Assembly: GCA_963716085.1 (NCBI GenBank) | Contig: OY970288.1 | Coordinates: forward strand, 2,542,001 to 2,606,000 | Reading direction: 5' to 3' | Length of the DNA: 64,000 bases | Source of the DNA: Persicitalea sp963716085 | GTDB taxonomy: Bacteria; Bacteroidota; Bacteroidia; Cytophagales; Spirosomataceae | Shown: positions 60,573-64,000 of the stretch, piece after piece | How the letters are laid out: each line of letters opens with the position of its first letter | How positions within the stretch are numbered: position 1 is the stretch's first letter | Made by a program: the position numbers and the translations under genes | The notes under the pieces: generated by a model | Database searches by the model: none | Seen by the model: only the letters and a program-made list of their open reading frames with translations | Told to the model about the DNA's origin: nothing

Positions 60573-61991
60573 TTACCGCAGTACTTTTTCCGTCAGCCAA
60601 TCGCCCATTATTTTCAGAACTTCGGGCGAGAAGGTCTCCGTCAATACCTCATATTCAGCCACCGTGCATTTTTCGCAATGTTGGAAAAGATGGTTGAGAC
60701 CGGGCATTGCTCTGGTGGTGACGTCCGCATTGCCATTATTTTTTGTTGTTTCCCAGCCCGCCAGGTTCGGCTCGGCTATCACCTGAATGTCTTTCTCGCC
60801 ATTGATAGCCAATACCGGGCATTTTATCTTCGATAAATTTTGCGTCGGGTCATAGCTGATAAAGTAATTCATCCAGGGATCGCGCAACGTTCTCATGATC
60901 GTACCGACAAACTGACGCTCCGTCGCGTCATCGCTAATGCCCGTCAATGAGGCAACCACCCCCGGCATGACGCCGCTTCGCCATTTAGCCAGGGCTTCTT
61001 TAATCTTGCGGTCGAGGGCGGCAGAGTCTTTTTCGGTAGTGGCCGCCGCCATCATGCTGCGCATCATGGTGCCGTAGCCCTCGGCGACTGAATCGTGAAC
61101 TTTCATACTTTTGAGGCTGGCGGTGTTCTGCTGGGCCATTAGGTCGAGAATCGGCTCGCCCGGTCCCGCCAGCGATACGATGAAGGCCAAATCCTTAGGC
61201 CGCGCAGTGTTCAAAATCTGGGCGATCATGCCGCCTTCGCTGTGGCCGATAATCCCAATTCGTTTCGGGTCGATGTCTTTTCTTTTTTGTAAAAAATCCA
61301 GACTCATCATGGCGTCCTGGGCATAGTCGGCTGAGGTGGCTTTGGCTGGCCCCGTGGATTTTCCCATGTTCCGGTCGTCCACGCGCAGCACGGCGATGCC
61401 GCGCCGCGTGAGGTAGTCGGCTATGACCAGAAATGGCTTGTGGCCCATGATCGTCTCGTCGCGGTCCTGCAAGCTGCTGCCAGTAACGAGGAGTGCGGCC
61501 GGAAACGGGCCATCGCCTGTCGGCGTGGTTAGCGTACCCGCCAGGTGAACCCTGCCATCGGGGCTGTCGTACGCTACATCCTCACTGCGGTAGGGAAAAG
61601 GTGCCGCAGGCGTTTGGGGACGATCCGGGATCACGACAGCACCGCTGCGTTTCAAATCGAGTTCCACATTCATTCGGCCTTGCCTTAGTCTTCCGGTAGC
61701 CATTGAGCGTGGGGCATCGAACTTTCCCGCGTAGCGGCCCCCGATCACTTTTATAAAAATAAAAAGGCTATCGCCCTCGACTTTCACTTCATCGACGGGA
61801 ACCCCCTTCGCTCCCTGGGCAGGCACATCCATAGTAGCCGAAAAATTACCCGCCCCAGCGTCTGAAATATTGAAAGCGATAAGCAGCTTGGCTCCGTTGA
61901 CCTCTGCTTCACCTTCCCAGCGCCCCGCCACCTGCGCGGTAGCCGCATCTACCAATGTCAGGAAAATGAACACAAGAAAAAGTCTTTTCAT
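60573..61991 (-). CDS. Secreted alpha/beta hydrolase
   Basis: A 472-residue protein with signal peptide (residues 1-20), an N-terminal beta-rich domain of about 110 residues (WEGEAEVNGAKLLIAFN), and an alpha/beta hydrolase domain. The nucleophile is S251 in IIGHSEGGMIA. The acid is likely in INGEKDIQVIAEP and the His in MPGLNHLFQHCE. It is similar to peptidase-like or esterase-like S33 or S15-type proteins. The substrate is unknown. Confidence 0.88.
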   Translation of the reverse strand: MKRLFLVFIFLTLVDAATAQVAGRWEGEAEVNGAKLLIAFNISDAGAGNFSATMDVPAQGAKGVPVDEVKVEGDSLFIFIKVIGGRYAGKFDAPRSMATGRLRQGRMNVELDLKRSGAVVIPDRPQTPAAPFPYRSEDVAYDSPDGRVHLAGTLTTPTGDGPFPAALLVTGSSLQDRDETIMGHKPFLVIADYLTRRGIAVLRVDDRNMGKSTGPAKATSADYAQDAMMSLDFLQKRKDIDPKRIGIIGHSEGGMIAQILNTARPKDLAFIVSLAGPGEPILDLMAQQNTASLKSMKVHDSVAEGYGTMMRSMMAAATTEKDSAALDRKIKEALAKWRSGVMPGVVASLTGISDDATERQFVGTIMRTLRDPWMNYFISYDPTQNLSKIKCPVLAINGEKDIQVIAEPNLAGWETTKNNGNADVTTRAMPGLNHLFQHCEKCTVAEYEVLTETFSPEVLKIMGDWLTEKVLR

Positions 61992-62009
61992 AATAGTAGT
62001 AATTGGTTG

Positions 62010-62029
62010 ATAGATAGAGTTCTATCTAT
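62010..62029. repeat. Perfect inverted repeat between hydrolase and permease genes
   Basis: ATAGATAG and CTATCTAT flank the loop AGTT, 19 bp upstream of the hydrolase start and 28 bp past the permease stop. It could be a terminator for the permease gene (a short T-rich run follows on each strand) or an operator for the hydrolase gene. Confidence 0.6.
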
Positions 62030-62056
62030 TTTATTCTTTTTCCTTTCTTCCTTTGA

Positions 62057-63361
62057 CTAAACAAACATACTCAACGCCAAAACTCCCAACAATCCTACGA
62101 CGGACACGATACTTTCCATCACCGACCAGGTCAGCAGCGTCTCCTTGATGCTCAGATTGAAGTACTCTTTGTAAAGCCAAAAGCCACCATCGTTAAGGTG
62201 CGAGAACATCAAACTTCCCGCCCCGATGGCCAGCACGATCAGTTCCGGGGCGACGGTGCTCGACATAAGAAGCGGGGATAGAATTCCCACGGTCGTCAGC
62301 CCGGCGACGGTAGCCGAACCGACGCAAACCCGGATGATGGCCGCGATGCCCCAACTAAGCACGATGGGTGAAATCGCTACCCCCTTCAAGCCCTCGGCGA
62401 TGTACTGGCTCACGCCGCTTTCGGTCATGATTTGCTTGAAAACGCCCGCTCCGGCGATAATTAACAGAATCATCGCCACACCCTTAAAAGCTTCCTCCAT
62501 CGACTTGGTAATGCTCTTCATGTCCATACCGCGCCGAATGCCCAGTGCGTACGCGGCGAAAAGTACCGACACCAGCATGCTAAAGCTCGGGTCGGCTAGT
62601 AGTTCGATGACGGCGTTGCCCGGGAAAAGCTTGTCGATTCCCGACATACCGGTGAGTAGAAATACGGGAAGGAGGGCCGCCAGGGCGCTAATGCCTAGGC
62701 CGGGTAATTCGCTGGCCGGACGGGGTTTGACGTCGAATAACAACGGGTCAGGCTTGGGATTGAAGCGTTTGAGCGTGCGACCAAACAGCGGCCCGGCCAC
62801 CGCGATGGCTGGAATGGCAACAATCAGCCCGTAAAAAAGCGTTTTGCCCAGGTCGGCGTTGAGCTGGGTAGCGATGGCCGACGGGGAAGGGTGGGGAGGA
62901 AGGTAGCCGTGGGCCACCGATAGGGCCGACAGCATTGGAATACCCACGTATAGCAAGGGGAGTTTGGCCGAGGAGGAGATCATGAAAATCAGCGGCACCA
63001 CGATTACGAATCCGGCATTATAAAACAACGGAATGCCAATCACGAAGCCCGCCAAAGCCAGACCCCATTGAATGTTTTTAGTGCCAAACAAACCAATGAG
63101 CGCATCCGTGATGCGTTGCGCCGCGCCGCTGTCCGCTACCAGCTTCCCCAGCATGGCCCCAAAACCCACGATCAATACCAGCTCTCCCAGCGTGCCGCCG
63201 ACGCCCTTCTGCACCGCCGCCGCGATTTGGCTGACTTCGAGGCCGCTCGCCAGACCCAGTCCGATGGACACCAAAAGAAAGGAAATAAAGGTATCCAGTT
63301 TGAGCCAGGCGATCAGCAAGACGAGGCACAAAATCGCCGCAAAAGTCAGTAGGAGGGGCAT
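62057..63361 (-). CDS. GntP-family gluconate:H+ symporter
   Basis: A 434-residue membrane protein with about 12 helices and GntP signatures, such as GFGAMLGKLVADSGAAQRI (near residue 66), HGYLPPHPSPSAIATQLN (near 150) and GSLMFSHLNDGGFWLYKEYF (near 385). It takes up gluconate or a related sugar acid with protons. No gluconate kinase is nearby. It is the last minus-strand gene before gyrA. Confidence 0.93.
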   Translation of the reverse strand: MPLLLTFAAILCLVLLIAWLKLDTFISFLLVSIGLGLASGLEVSQIAAAVQKGVGGTLGELVLIVGFGAMLGKLVADSGAAQRITDALIGLFGTKNIQWGLALAGFVIGIPLFYNAGFVIVVPLIFMISSSAKLPLLYVGIPMLSALSVAHGYLPPHPSPSAIATQLNADLGKTLFYGLIVAIPAIAVAGPLFGRTLKRFNPKPDPLLFDVKPRPASELPGLGISALAALLPVFLLTGMSGIDKLFPGNAVIELLADPSFSMLVSVLFAAYALGIRRGMDMKSITKSMEEAFKGVAMILLIIAGAGVFKQIMTESGVSQYIAEGLKGVAISPIVLSWGIAAIIRVCVGSATVAGLTTVGILSPLLMSSTVAPELIVLAIGAGSLMFSHLNDGGFWLYKEYFNLSIKETLLTWSVMESIVSVVGLLGVLALSMFV

Positions 63362-63562
63362 TCGGGAGGGTTTTTAAGGTGATTTCGGGATATAAGGCGA
63401 TCAGAAGGTAAATATAACGGTGTCGCGTCGAGCAAATATTTGGGCAAAAGCCGAAAAATGACGAAATTTGACTCTTTGAATGATATGCTGAGGTAGATCT
63501 TTTTAAACCAGCGCATATTTTATTACTCCCAAAACTAAATTCGTTGAATCGGTACTCCCTTT

Positions 63563-64000
63563 ATGGCAGAAAACAGCACTAGTAATATCATCCCCATCAA
63601 TATAGAGGATGAAATGCGTGGGGCATACATTGACTACTCGATGTCGGTCATTATTTCCCGCGCTCTCCCCGATGTCCGCGACGGGCTGAAACCCGTCCAC
63701 CGCCGTGTACTCTACGGCATGTCGGATCTCGGGGTCAATTACAACAAATCTTATAAAAAATCGGCGCGGATCGTTGGCGAGGTACTCGGTAAGTATCACC
63801 CACACGGTGATTCGTCGGTGTACGACACCATGGTGCGCATGGCCCAGCCCTGGTCACTGCGTTATATGCTCGTGGATGGACAGGGCAATTTCGGCTCGGT
63901 GGATGGCGACTCACCCGCCGCCATGCGTTACACCGAGGCCCGTCTCAAGCGCATCGCCGACGAACTGTTAAACGACATCAATAAAGAGACTGTCGATTTT
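63563..64000 (+). CDS. gyrA: DNA gyrase subunit A, N-terminal part
   Basis: The gene starts at the ATG at 63563 and runs off the right edge, giving 146 residues. The catalytic Tyr is Y123 (AMRYTEARLK). The quinolone-resistance region reads HPHGDSSVYDTM, with S84 and D88 at the positions equivalent to E. coli S83 and D87, so the wild-type residues are present. Type II topoisomerase subunit for negative supercoiling. The start is supported by the family N-terminus (IPINIEDEMRGAYIDYSMSV, shortened). Confidence 0.97.
   Translation, partial: MAENSTSNIIPINIEDEMRGAYIDYSMSVIISRALPDVRDGLKPVHRRVLYGMSDLGVNYNKSYKKSARIVGEVLGKYHPHGDSSVYDTMVRMAQPWSLRYMLVDGQGNFGSVDGDSPAAMRYTEARLKRIADELLNDINKETVDF

Overview
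The window looks like chromosomal DNA from a Bacteroidota member, most likely of the order Cytophagales (Spirosomaceae-type, for example a Dyadobacter- or Persicitalea-like genus). This is inferred from gene content and from several upstream sequences that match the Bacteroidota -7 element TAnnTTTG. Further support comes from the paired large and small amidohydrolases, the LytS/LytT pair, YHYH and DUF5618 proteins, and secreted proteins with 17-residue repeats. No rRNA, CRISPR array, prophage or complete insertion sequence was seen. One tRNA (Asp, GTC) is present.

Layout. 1-6.5 kb (mostly minus): start of gltD, gltB, then sixA-like and rnz. 6.7-9.4 kb: sppA, a secreted DsrE protein and tRNA-Asp behind a strong two-way terminator. 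9.5-11.4 kb is the most accessory-looking part: a broken REP-type tyrosine transposase, a perfect 24-bp palindrome, a repressor with a degenerate S24 domain and an orphan gene. 11.5-16 kb: Nif3-like, zinc-ribbon, TPR and radC genes. 16-18 kb: a LytT/LytS two-component pair. 18-21.4 kb: histidine phosphatase, then menI-like and menF (menaquinone) and a CvfB-like RNA-binding protein. 21.4-26 kb: two secreted amidohydrolases. 26-28 kb: a DUF433/DUF5615 toxin-antitoxin pair and a carboxynorspermidine synthase-like gene. 28-31 kb: DUF456 and an overlapping YHYH-MORN-SCO trio.

31-39.5 kb holds the most notable block: a complete eboABCDEF cluster on the minus strand, tightly packed and preceded on the same strand by mgtC-like and pepP-like genes. 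39.6-43.3 kb: a secreted subtilase, DUF5618, a lipoprotein, a HAD phosphatase and an orphan MbcA/ParS-type antitoxin. 43.4-49.4 kb: a cytochrome c/HEAT dehydrogenase-like protein, a Zn/Cd-type P1B ATPase and a secreted esterase. 49.5-51.1 kb: a UPF0175/DUF3368 toxin-antitoxin pair followed with a 3-bp gap by an RlaP-family nucleotidyltransferase. 51.1-57.4 kb: a GH3/serine-hydrolase fusion and two tandem 17-residue-repeat surface proteins. 57.5-63.4 kb: chromate transporter, 2OG-Fe(II) oxygenase, SDR, alpha/beta hydrolase and a GntP permease. 63.56 kb to the end: the start of gyrA.

A second theme is intergenic. At least nine gaps contain inverted or tandem repeats built from a short word that differs from site to site. 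Two words recur at more than one site. They do not look like one classical repeat family. All functions are read from sequence motifs by eye; no database search was run.
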